This document shows, in pieces, positions 47,504-54,647 of a stretch of 54,647 nt of DNA. The notes under the pieces were generated by a model. It ran no database searches. It saw only the letters and a list, made by a program, of their open reading frames with translations, and had not been told where the DNA came from. How positions within the stretch are numbered: position 1 is the first letter of the stretch; the number at the start of each line of letters is the position of its first letter. This DNA is from Prevotella sp. CAG:1320. GTDB lineage: Bacteria; Bacteroidota; Bacteroidia; Bacteroidales; Bacteroidaceae. The stretch lies in contig FR882141.1 in NCBI GenBank assembly GCA_000435635.1, forward strand, positions 20,309-74,955, given 5' to 3'. Position numbers and translations under genes: made by a program.

Positions 47504-48808
47504 CTAGGGCTGGGCCATCAAGTATTGCTTGAAGGTGGAGAAGTCATTGGCCATGTGGACGCTTTGTTTCTTGCCTTTCATGAAGGCGGCGAGCCTTTCG
47601 GGTATCTCTATATCCTGCCCTATGATGGTGTCTACCTTCTCCTTGAACTTCGCGGGGTGGGCTGTCTCCAGGAAAACGCCCGTCTCGCCTTCTCTCAATC
47701 CTTCCCTCAAGGCTTGATAGCCGCATGCGCCGTGGGGGTCGAGGATATATCCCGTTCGGGTATAGCACTCCCGCATGGTTTCCCGTATGCGCTCGTCGCT
47801 ATAGGTGGCACCGCTTACCAATTGGCAGATGCGCTGGTGGCTGCCTCCGAAGAGGTCGTATATGCGGGCGAAATTGCTGGGATCGCCCACGTCCATGGCG
47901 TTGGCCAGGGTCTGCCGGCTAGCCCTTGGGTGGTATTCGCCGGTTTGCAGATATTGGTAGAAAATGTCGTTGGCGTTGTTGGCGGCTATAAATCGTTTGA
48001 CGGGCAGCCCCATCATGTAGCCGAAGATGCCTGCCGTGATGTTGCCGAAATTGCCACTTGGCACGCAGACCACCAGGTTATCGGCCTCGCCCCGTTCCTT
48101 GAGCCGGGCGTAGGCATTGAAGTAATAGAAGGCTTGGGGCAGGAAGCGGGCCACGTTGATGGAGTTGGCGGAAGTGAGTTTCATATGCTGGTTGAGCTCT
48201 TCGTCCATGAAAGCGGATTTCACCAGGGCTTGGCAATCGTCGAAAACGCCATCCACTTCCAAGGCGGTGATATTCTGCCCCAGGGTGGTGAACTGGCATT
48301 CCTGTATTTGGCTAACCTTTCCTTTGGGGTAGAGCACATACACATGGATGCCCTCCACGCCCAGGAATCCGTTGGCTACGGCAGAGCCTGTGTCCCCGGA
48401 AGTAGCCACGAGCACGTTGACGGGCTGGCTTCCCTCCTGGCGCAGGAAGTAGCGTAGCAGGCGAGCCATAAACCTGGCGCCCACGTCCTTGAAGGCGAGC
48501 GTGGGTCCGTGGAAGAGTTCCAGGGCGTAGATACGTTCGTCTACGGGCACGACGGGCAGGTCAAAGGACAGCGTGTCGCAAACAATCTGGCGCAGGGCTT
48601 CCGCCTCCACGTCTTCGCCGAAGAAAGCGTCGGCCACCTGGCAAGCGATTTCTTGCGCTGACAGTTGCTCTATGCGGTCGAAAAACTCTTGGGGCAGTTT
48701 CTTGATGCGTTCTGGCATATAGAGGCCTTTATCTTCCGCCAAGCCTTTCACCACGGCTTTGTGAAGAGAGGAGATAGGTGCCTCGTGATTGGTGGAATAG
48801 TATTTCAT
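47504..48808 (-). CDS. thrC: Threonine synthase
   Basis: This PLP enzyme converts phosphohomoserine to threonine. The N-terminus MKYYSTNHEAPISSLHKAVV, the PLP-lysine motif LAFKDVGARFMARLL, ATSGDTGSAVANGFLG and VPSGNFGNITAG are typical. It has 434 residues, the E. coli/fungal-like class. It is third in thrA-ApgM-thrC and lies 38 bp downstream of the ApgM-like gene. Confidence 0.96.
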   Translation of the reverse strand: MKYYSTNHEAPISSLHKAVVKGLAEDKGLYMPERIKKLPQEFFDRIEQLSAQEIACQVADAFFGEDVEAEALRQIVCDTLSFDLPVVPVDERIYALELFHGPTLAFKDVGARFMARLLRYFLRQEGSQPVNVLVATSGDTGSAVANGFLGVEGIHVYVLYPKGKVSQIQECQFTTLGQNITALEVDGVFDDCQALVKSAFMDEELNQHMKLTSANSINVARFLPQAFYYFNAYARLKERGEADNLVVCVPSGNFGNITAGIFGYMMGLPVKRFIAANNANDIFYQYLQTGEYHPRASRQTLANAMDVGDPSNFARIYDLFGGSHQRICQLVSGATYSDERIRETMRECYTRTGYILDPHGACGYQALREGLREGETGVFLETAHPAKFKEKVDTIIGQDIEIPERLAAFMKGKKQSVHMANDFSTFKQYLMAQP

Positions 48809-48846
48809 TTTTTATGCTTTTTTGTTTATTGCGGGTAAGATTATTT

Positions 48847-50070
48847 TCATAGGCTCATGAAGGCGCGCATGAATTCATTCAGCTCCAGCAGTCCGTATTC
48901 ACCGCTTGCGCAGCTTTCTTCGTCATAGTGCGTGACACTGTCTGGCTGTATGCCAGGATGCCAGATAAGGAAAGGCACTGGCTCATCTACATGGGTGCGC
49001 AACTCCACGGGCGTGGGATGGTCGGGCATCACGGCAACACATACTGGCTCATTCCATTGGCTGACGGCTTCGTAAATGGGTTTCACGGCCCTGCTGTCAA
49101 GATTCTCGATGGTTTTCAACTTCAGTTTCAAGTCGCCGTCGTGCCCTGCCTCGTCACTGGCCTCGATATGCAGGAACACGAAATCTTGATGGCGCAAGGC
49201 TTCGAGGGCGGCCTCTACTTTTCCCTCGTAGTTGGTGTCTGCCAGCCCCGTTGCGCCAGGCACCTTGATGATGTCCAGCCCGGCGTAGTGCCCAATGCCC
49301 CTGATGAGGTCAACGGCACTGATAACGCTGCCCGAGCGGACTGCCGGGAACATGTCAGAGAGGGTTGACATGGAGGGGCGATAACCCCCGCTCCATGGCC
49401 AAATGGAGTTGGCGGGGGCATGCCGGCCTTGGTTAAAGGGGTGGTCGGCCAACAATTCCTGGGAGCGGAGTATTAGGTGGTTGATAAGCTCAGCGGTCTC
49501 CTCGGCACTCATGCGCCCTTCTTCTCCAGGTGCGTTAGGCTCGGGTTTCACCAGCAACGGTTTCCATTCTTCTCCAGGATGGTCATGCGGCGGGGCGCAA
49601 ACCACGTGCTTGCTGGCGTGCTTGATGACCAGTAGGTGGCGGTATTGTATGCCCGTGATAAACCTGACTTGCCCATTGCCCAGGTTCTTGTTGAGATATT
49701 GGATGAGCAGGTCTCCTTGTTCAGTCGTTAGATGTCCGCCGTGGTGGTTGTGTATTTTGCCGTCGAGGAGGGTAATGATGTTGCAGCGCATGGCCATGTC
49801 CTCCGGCTGCATCTCGTAGCCTATGGAAGCGGCCTCTAGAGGGCCGCGGCCCTCGTATACTTTATTGAGGTCGTAACCCAAGATGGCGGTGTTGGCCACC
49901 TCGCTGCCAGGATGGAATCCCTGGGGGATGGTGTGCAGGCGGCCGGTCTTGCCGTTCTTGGCCAACAAGTCCATATAGGGTGTGTGGGCAAATTGTAACA
50001 GGGTCTTGTCGCCAAGCCGCTCCACACGGTGGTCGGCCATGCCATCGCCCAAGATGATAATGTGTTTCAT
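48847..50070 (-). CDS. ApgM-type protein, probable homoserine kinase substitute
   Basis: By sequence this is an archaeal-type, cofactor-independent phosphoglycerate mutase relative of the alkaline-phosphatase superfamily (407 residues). Metal ligands appear in LGDGMAD (Asp9), HIEASDEAGHDGD and MPDHPTP; the nucleophile is likely Ser56 in PGSEVAN. The IWPWSGGYRP loop replaces the common IWLWG form. It sits between thrA and thrC, where thrB belongs, and no GHMP-type ThrB is present. I recall reports that such proteins act as homoserine kinase in Bacteroidetes, so this role is likely but not proven here. Confidence 0.8.
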   Translation of the reverse strand: MKHIIILGDGMADHRVERLGDKTLLQFAHTPYMDLLAKNGKTGRLHTIPQGFHPGSEVANTAILGYDLNKVYEGRGPLEAASIGYEMQPEDMAMRCNIITLLDGKIHNHHGGHLTTEQGDLLIQYLNKNLGNGQVRFITGIQYRHLLVIKHASKHVVCAPPHDHPGEEWKPLLVKPEPNAPGEEGRMSAEETAELINHLILRSQELLADHPFNQGRHAPANSIWPWSGGYRPSMSTLSDMFPAVRSGSVISAVDLIRGIGHYAGLDIIKVPGATGLADTNYEGKVEAALEALRHQDFVFLHIEASDEAGHDGDLKLKLKTIENLDSRAVKPIYEAVSQWNEPVCVAVMPDHPTPVELRTHVDEPVPFLIWHPGIQPDSVTHYDEESCASGEYGLLELNEFMRAFMSL

Positions 50071-50092
50071 AAGCGGTCTGCTGTGTTAAGGG

Positions 50093-52528
50093 TTACACGT
50101 TGGCAATGGACATGATGTTGGCGAATACGCCGGCGGCGGTCACCGAGGCTCCCGCGCCATAACCCTGTATGAGCATGGGGTATTCCTTGTACCGCTCGGT
50201 GGTGAGCATTACGATGTTGTTGCTGCCTTCCAACTTGTAGAAGGGATGTTCTTTGCCCACAGCCTGCAGGGCTACGCGGGTTTTTCCACCCTCCATGGTG
50301 GCTACGAATCGCCAGCGTTTCCCTTCTGCTTCCAGTTGTTGGCGTCGTTTTTCGAAGTCAGCGTCTAGCTCGGGCAGTCGTTTCCAAAAATCATCCAGGC
50401 TACCGGAAAAGTAGGAATCGGGCACGAACAAGTGCTTCTCCACGTCGTCTTGCTCCACATGGTAGCCCGCCTCGCGGCTGAGGATGACCAGCTTGCGTAT
50501 CACGTCGCTGCCGCTGAGGTCTATCCTGGGGTCGGGTTCGCTGTACCCCATCTCCTTGGCTTTCCTCACTGTGGCCGAGAAAGGCGTAGTGGCGGATATC
50601 TCGTTGAATATGAAATTGAGCGTGCCGCTAAGCACGGCCTCTATTTTCAGGATGTGGTCGCCGGAGTTGCGCAGGTCGTTGATAGTGCCAATGATGGGTA
50701 GACCTGCGCCTACATTGGTCTCATACCTGAACTTCACTCCCCTGTCGATGGCCGTCTGTCGCAATTTGACGTAGGCTTCGTACTTGCCCGAGGCGGCTAT
50801 CTTGTTGGCGGCTATCACGGAGATGTTGTGTTCCAGGAACTGTTGGTAGAGGTCTGCTATTTCCTTTGAGGCGGTACAGTCCACGAACACGCTATTGAAA
50901 ATATTCATCTTGAGCACGCCTTCTCGCAACTGTTGCGAAGTGTTGGGAGAACTATTGGCCAGTTGTGCCTTGTAGGTGGAGAGGTCTATGCCGTCACGGT
51001 TGAAGATGGCCTTGGTGGAGGAGGCAATGCCAACGACGTTTAGCTTCAGCCGGTTGCGCTCCTTCAGTTCTTCGTATTGTTTCTGGATTTGCTCTATCAG
51101 TTTGCCGCCTACGGTGCCCACGCCGCAAATGAAGAGGTTGAGCACTTTGTATTCCGATAGAAAGAACGAGTCGTGGATGACGTTGAGGCTCTTGCGCAGG
51201 TAATCCGCTTTCACCACGAAGGAGATATTGGTCTCAGAGGCTCCTTGGGCGCAGGCTATCACGCTGATGCCACTGCGGCCCAATGTGCCGAAAAGCTTGC
51301 CCGCTATACCTGCGGCGTGTTTCATGTTCTCACCCACGATGGCGATGGTAGCCAGTCCGTCTTCCACGTGCATGGGGAACATGGCTCCGTCTTCTATCTC
51401 GGCGGCAAACTCTTCGTTGAGTACTTTGGCGGCTGCTTGTGCGTCTTCTTCCCTTACGCCGATGGAAGTGGAATTCTCAGATGACGCTTGCGACACCATG
51501 AACACGGAGATGCCGTGGTTGGCCAAAGCGGAAAAGATGCGCCTATTAACACCTATCACGCCCACCATCGAGAGTCCCGTCACGGTGATGAGCGAGGTTC
51601 CCTTGATGGAGGAGATACCTTTGATGGGCTTCGTGTCAGCAGCTACTTTTTGTTTAATAATGGTTCCGGGCTTTTCGGGGTTGAAAGTGTTCTTCACCAA
51701 TATGGGAATATTCTTCACGCATACAGGGTATATGGTGGGGGGATAGATAACCTTGGCACCGAAATTGCATAGCTCCATGGCCTCTATGTAGCTCAATTCG
51801 TTGATGGTATAGGCTGTCTTGATGACTCGGGGGTCAGCGGTCATGAACCCGTCTACGTCTGTCCATATCTCCAATACTTCCGCGTTGAGGGCGGCCGCCA
51901 ATATGGCCGCGGTGTAATCGCTGCCGCCTCTTCCCAGATTAGTTATTTCGTCAGTGTCCCGGTCACGGCTGATGAAGCCTGGCACCAAGGATACGCGAGG
52001 CATATCACTGAATGCGTCCCGCACTAACTTGGCGGTCAGCTCGCTGTCCAGTGTGTGTTTGTTGTTCTTGCGCTCGGTCTTGATGAACTTGCGTGCGTCA
52101 AACCACTTGGCACCGCCTATGAGCGTGGCCACGATGTTGCTGGAAAGCCGTTCGCCATAGCTGACGATGGTGTCCTGGGTCTTTTGGCTTAGGTCATGTA
52201 TCAGGTAGACACCGTAATAAATGCTGCGTAGTTGCTCGAACAGGGAGTCGACTCGATTGAAAAGATCTTCTCTTTTCTTGTTGTCGGTGATGATGGTGTC
52301 TATCATCTTGTGATGGCGGTCGACCATGGCATCAAATTCCCGTTTCCAATGGTCGTCGTGCCTCAAGGCGGTCATCGCGGTGCTGATAAGTTTGTCGGTG
52401 ATGCCGCTCAGGGCACTTACTACCACGATGACAGGTTGGCGCTTGGCCTCATTTTCCACTATTCGTTTCAGGCTCAGAATGCTCTGCACGGAACCCACAG
52501 ATGTTCCGCCAAATTTCAATACTTTCAT
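50093..52528 (-). CDS. thrA: Bifunctional aspartokinase/homoserine dehydrogenase
   Basis: This protein catalyses the first and third steps of the threonine/methionine branch. Residues 1-290 are the kinase (KFGGTSVGS, GRGGSDYTAAILAAAL). About 310-450 are two ACT domains (VGVIGVNRRIFSALANHGIS and a second starting AIVGENMKHAAG). About 460-811 are the NAD(P)-dependent dehydrogenase (GVGTVGGKLI, GTLNFIFNEI, GYSEPDPRIDLSGSD). The 811-residue length fits ThrA. It leads the operon, with the ApgM-like gene after 22 bp. Confidence 0.96.
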   Translation of the reverse strand: MKVLKFGGTSVGSVQSILSLKRIVENEAKRQPVIVVVSALSGITDKLISTAMTALRHDDHWKREFDAMVDRHHKMIDTIITDNKKREDLFNRVDSLFEQLRSIYYGVYLIHDLSQKTQDTIVSYGERLSSNIVATLIGGAKWFDARKFIKTERKNNKHTLDSELTAKLVRDAFSDMPRVSLVPGFISRDRDTDEITNLGRGGSDYTAAILAAALNAEVLEIWTDVDGFMTADPRVIKTAYTINELSYIEAMELCNFGAKVIYPPTIYPVCVKNIPILVKNTFNPEKPGTIIKQKVAADTKPIKGISSIKGTSLITVTGLSMVGVIGVNRRIFSALANHGISVFMVSQASSENSTSIGVREEDAQAAAKVLNEEFAAEIEDGAMFPMHVEDGLATIAIVGENMKHAAGIAGKLFGTLGRSGISVIACAQGASETNISFVVKADYLRKSLNVIHDSFFLSEYKVLNLFICGVGTVGGKLIEQIQKQYEELKERNRLKLNVVGIASSTKAIFNRDGIDLSTYKAQLANSSPNTSQQLREGVLKMNIFNSVFVDCTASKEIADLYQQFLEHNISVIAANKIAASGKYEAYVKLRQTAIDRGVKFRYETNVGAGLPIIGTINDLRNSGDHILKIEAVLSGTLNFIFNEISATTPFSATVRKAKEMGYSEPDPRIDLSGSDVIRKLVILSREAGYHVEQDDVEKHLFVPDSYFSGSLDDFWKRLPELDADFEKRRQQLEAEGKRWRFVATMEGGKTRVALQAVGKEHPFYKLEGSNNIVMLTTERYKEYPMLIQGYGAGASVTAAGVFANIMSIANV

Positions 52529-52594
52529 TTTCGTTGTTGTTTAGTAATGCAATGCCTCCCCCAAAACAAGTGGGGCCGAGACAAAACTTAATCG

Positions 52595-52602
52595 CGAAAA
52601 TA
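52595..52602 (-). promoter_or_regulatory. -7 element of the thr operon promoter
   Basis: TATTTTCG on the minus strand, about 65 bp before the thrA ATG. The leader can form a small CCCCA/TGGGG hairpin, but no threonine-rich leader peptide was found. Confidence 0.5.
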
Positions 52603-52645
52603 CGAAAAAAGTGCGCAACCGCAAACGTTTTATAAGGAAAATGAT

Positions 52646-52653
52646 TAATTTCG
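52646..52653 (+). promoter_or_regulatory. -7 element of the FAD-oxidoreductase promoter
   Basis: TAATTTCG, followed by a leader of about 75 nt to ATG 52731. It supports that start over an upstream in-frame ATG at 52611. Confidence 0.45.
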
Positions 52654-52730
52654 CGAAAAAATTGCCCGCATGGGCTGATTTTCATGGCATTCGTCACCGA
52701 GGAAAGTACATCAATTATATAGTTAGCGAG

Positions 52731-54329
52731 ATGGTAGAGGAATATCAGTTGAGGTTGGCCCCGGCGCAGGCGGCAGACATAGAGCAAGTGAAAAGGTGTG
52801 TGGCCAAGGAGCGCGGAATGGATGTCCGCACCATCAACGCCCTTAGGATATTGCGTAGGAGCATAGACGCGCGGGGACGCCGGGTGGTGGTGAACCTCAA
52901 GGTGAGAGCCTACATCAATGAACCTGCGCCCGAGTTGGCTTATCAGCCTGTAAACTATCCCGATGTGAGCGGCGCCCGTAACGTCATCGTGGTGGGAGAG
53001 GGACCGGCAGGTCTGTTCGCCGCTTTACGGTTGATAGAGTTGGGGGTGCGTCCCATTGTCTTGGAACGGGGGAAAGATGTGCGTGAGCGGAAGAAGGATC
53101 TTGCCCTTGTCGCCAAGGAACAACGAGTGAACCCAGAGAGCAACTATTGCTTCGGAGAGGGGGGTGCGGGTGCTTACTCAGACGGAAAGCTCTATACCCG
53201 TAGCAAGAAGCGTGGGAACGTGGAGAAGATTCTCAACGTCTTTTGCCAGCATGGCGCTTCTACGGACATCTTGGTGGATGCTCATCCGCATATAGGCACC
53301 GACAAGTTGCCCCGTGTGATAGAGGCCATGCGCCATACTATATTGAAGTGTGGTGGAGAGGTGAGGCACCAAACGCTGATGACCTCGCTGCTGATAGAGA
53401 AAGACAGAGTGGTGGGTGTAGAGGCTTCTTGCCTGTCCACAGGAGAGCAACGGGTATACAAAGGCCCGGTAGTATTAGCCACGGGGCATTCCGCACGTGA
53501 TGTTTATCGCTATCTTTTAGGCGCGGGAGTGGCGTTGGAGGCCAAGGGCATCGCCGTGGGCGTGAGGCTGGAGCACCCCTCGAAGTTGATAGACCAGATA
53601 CAGTATCATAACAAGGAGGGCAGGGGGAAGTATTTGCCTGCCGCCGAGTACAGCTTCGTCACCCAGGTGGAAGGGCGCGGCGTATATAGTTTCTGCATGT
53701 GCCCTGGTGGTTTCGTGATACCTTCGGCCACGGGTCCCCAGCAGGTGGTGGTAAACGGCATGAGCCCCAGCAATCGTGGAACAGCATGGAGCAATAGCGG
53801 CATGGTGGTGCAGGTGGAGCCTGACGACGTGGCAGCTATGGGCGTTGTGGACTGCGCCGCGGACGATCCTTTGCGGGTGATGAAGTTGCAAGAGGCATTG
53901 GAACATGATTGCTGGATGCAGGCGGGCATGCGACAAGCCGCGCCCGCCCAGCGCATGGGAGATTTCGTGGACGGGAAATTGAGCTATGACTTGCCCCAAA
54001 GCAGTTATGCTCCAGGACTGGTGAGCAGTCCACTACATTTTTGGATGCCTGGTTTTATAGCAAGCCGTTTGCGAGAGGCTTTCCGTGTCTTTGGGCATGA
54101 CGCACGAGGCTTCCTTACCAATGAGGCCACGTTGATAGCCATCGAGACACGCACCTCCTCCCCCGTGAGATTGCCCCGAGACCCTTCCACGCTCAGCCAC
54201 GTCGCCTTCCAAGGATTGTTTCCTTGTGGCGAGGGGGCGGGTTATGCGGGAGGTATCGTTTCTGCCGCTATCGATGGCGAGCGATGTGCGGAGATGGCCG
54301 CGCTCTACTTGGCTTCATTGCCTCGATGA
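52731..54329 (+). CDS. FAD-dependent oxidoreductase (COG2509-like)
   Basis: This 532-residue protein has an N-terminal domain of about 80 residues with conserved RRSIDARGRRVVVNLKV. The FAD-binding GEGPAG turn follows (89-94) in VVGEGPAGLFAALRLIELG, then FGEGGAGAYSDGKLYTR and GEGAGYAGGIVSAAIDGERC at the end. This matches uncharacterised FAD-dependent dehydrogenases of the COG2509 type; the substrate is unknown. ATG 52731 is preferred because the frame upstream runs through the predicted promoter. Confidence 0.85.
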   Translation: MVEEYQLRLAPAQAADIEQVKRCVAKERGMDVRTINALRILRRSIDARGRRVVVNLKVRAYINEPAPELAYQPVNYPDVSGARNVIVVGEGPAGLFAALRLIELGVRPIVLERGKDVRERKKDLALVAKEQRVNPESNYCFGEGGAGAYSDGKLYTRSKKRGNVEKILNVFCQHGASTDILVDAHPHIGTDKLPRVIEAMRHTILKCGGEVRHQTLMTSLLIEKDRVVGVEASCLSTGEQRVYKGPVVLATGHSARDVYRYLLGAGVALEAKGIAVGVRLEHPSKLIDQIQYHNKEGRGKYLPAAEYSFVTQVEGRGVYSFCMCPGGFVIPSATGPQQVVVNGMSPSNRGTAWSNSGMVVQVEPDDVAAMGVVDCAADDPLRVMKLQEALEHDCWMQAGMRQAAPAQRMGDFVDGKLSYDLPQSSYAPGLVSSPLHFWMPGFIASRLREAFRVFGHDARGFLTNEATLIAIETRTSSPVRLPRDPSTLSHVAFQGLFPCGEGAGYAGGIVSAAIDGERCAEMAALYLASLPR

Positions 54330-54373
54330 ATGATAATGTTTTCAGATTTGATTGATAATTAAACATATATCCT

Positions 54374-54647
54374 GTGATACAATCATTACACCAGCGTGTC
54401 AGTACGCTTTTTATGCTTCTTGGCATTTTGTTTTGCGTTTGCCTCATTACAGCCAATGTTCTTGAGACCAAGCAAATAGCCATTGGTCCGCTCAGTATTA
54501 CTGGAGGACTGCTGGTGTTCCCGCTTTCCTATATCATTAATGACACGGTCTGTGAGGTGTGGGGGTATGCCAAGGCGAAGTTGTTGATTTGGATGGGCTT
54601 TGCCATGAACTTTCTGTTCGTGTTCTTCGGGACGGTAGCCGACGCTC
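54374..54647 (+). CDS. Queuosine precursor transporter (YhhQ/VUT family), 5' part
   Basis: The visible 91 residues start at GTG 54374, 44 bp after the oxidoreductase. They show hydrophobic helices and the signature TANVLETKQIAIGPLSITGG, LVFPLSYIINDTVCEVWGY and KLLIWMGFAMNF of the YhhQ/VUT family that imports queuine or preQ0/preQ1. The gene runs off the window end. No preQ1 riboswitch is visible in the short upstream gap. The start could instead be ATG 54413. Confidence 0.85.
   Translation, partial: MIQSLHQRVSTLFMLLGILFCVCLITANVLETKQIAIGPLSITGGLLVFPLSYIINDTVCEVWGYAKAKLLIWMGFAMNFLFVFFGTVADA

Noticed and set aside
52611..52730. Upstream start for the FAD oxidoreductase
   Set aside because: The extra 40 residues run through a likely promoter (TAATTTCG at 52646) and are basic and unlike the family N-terminus.

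Overview
The window looks like a chromosomal segment of a Bacteroidales bacterium, most likely Prevotellaceae (Prevotella/Segatella-like). The signs are Bacteroidetes-type promoters (TTTG or TTG, about 19-20 bp, then TAnnTTTG or TAnnTTCG), few Shine-Dalgarno sequences, a rpmB-rpmG-DUF4295 cluster, an S16 protein with a long Ala/Lys tail, an ilvD-ilvB-ilvN-thioesterase-ilvC order, a thrA-ApgM-thrC operon and a galM-transporter-galK operon. I cannot name the species from sequence alone. Almost all genes are ordinary core genes. No phage, insertion sequence, CRISPR array or rRNA was seen.

Layout. 1-446: non-coding DNA with a palindromic repeat pair, a dispersed repeat and the ilvD promoter. 447-6564: branched-chain amino acid synthesis with an acyl-ACP thioesterase inside the cluster. 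6740-9202: exported GH2 glycosidase. 9329-9409: tRNA-Leu(TAG). 9838-12242: metallo-beta-lactamase protein, glycosyltransferase and a small exported protein. 12346-14997: rpsP and, convergent to it, an orphan TonB-dependent receptor. 15219-20933: dxs, trkA, trkH and manA. 20980-23069 (minus): kdsB-tilS. 23404-28227: a DMP19/DUF4375-type protein, smpB, metH, a HAD protein and a small exported protein. 28532-30984: map, tsaD and a CinA-C/PncC protein. 31112-36066: rpmB, rpmG, DUF4295, ftsY, rimO, an HU protein and a membrane-anchored HU-LysM fusion. 36067-37554: a 1.5 kb repeat-rich gap. 37555-41215 (minus): galM-transporter-galK. 41304-46046 (minus): grpE-dnaJ-folC and an ABC-F ATPase. 46210-47276: an RluA/RluD-family pseudouridine synthase and a 50-residue membrane protein. 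47504-52528 (minus): thrA-ApgM-like-thrC. 52731-54329: FAD-dependent oxidoreductase. 54374-end: start of a queuosine-precursor (YhhQ-type) transporter.

The most unusual signal is outside the genes. At least eight intergenic arrays are built from short palindromes. They fall into four unrelated sequence families: AAAACAACTTGTTTT, CAGTAGTACTG, GAATCATCTTAGATGATTC and CGAAACTAGTTTCG. Seven of the eight have palindrome centres exactly 22 bp apart throughout, and the eighth has a 22-bp part. A fifth family at the left edge has two centres 21 bp apart. Different sequences sharing one period suggests a common generating or recognition mechanism that I cannot match to a known element. The 36.1-37.5 kb gap holds three of these arrays plus a 116-bp MITE-like element.

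Among proteins the points worth checking are: an HU-transmembrane-LysM fusion that could tie DNA to peptidoglycan; an ABC-F ATPase in which all three motifs of one composite ATP site are degraded and the other site is intact; a MetH without the C-terminal reactivation domain; and an ApgM-type protein standing where homoserine kinase should be.
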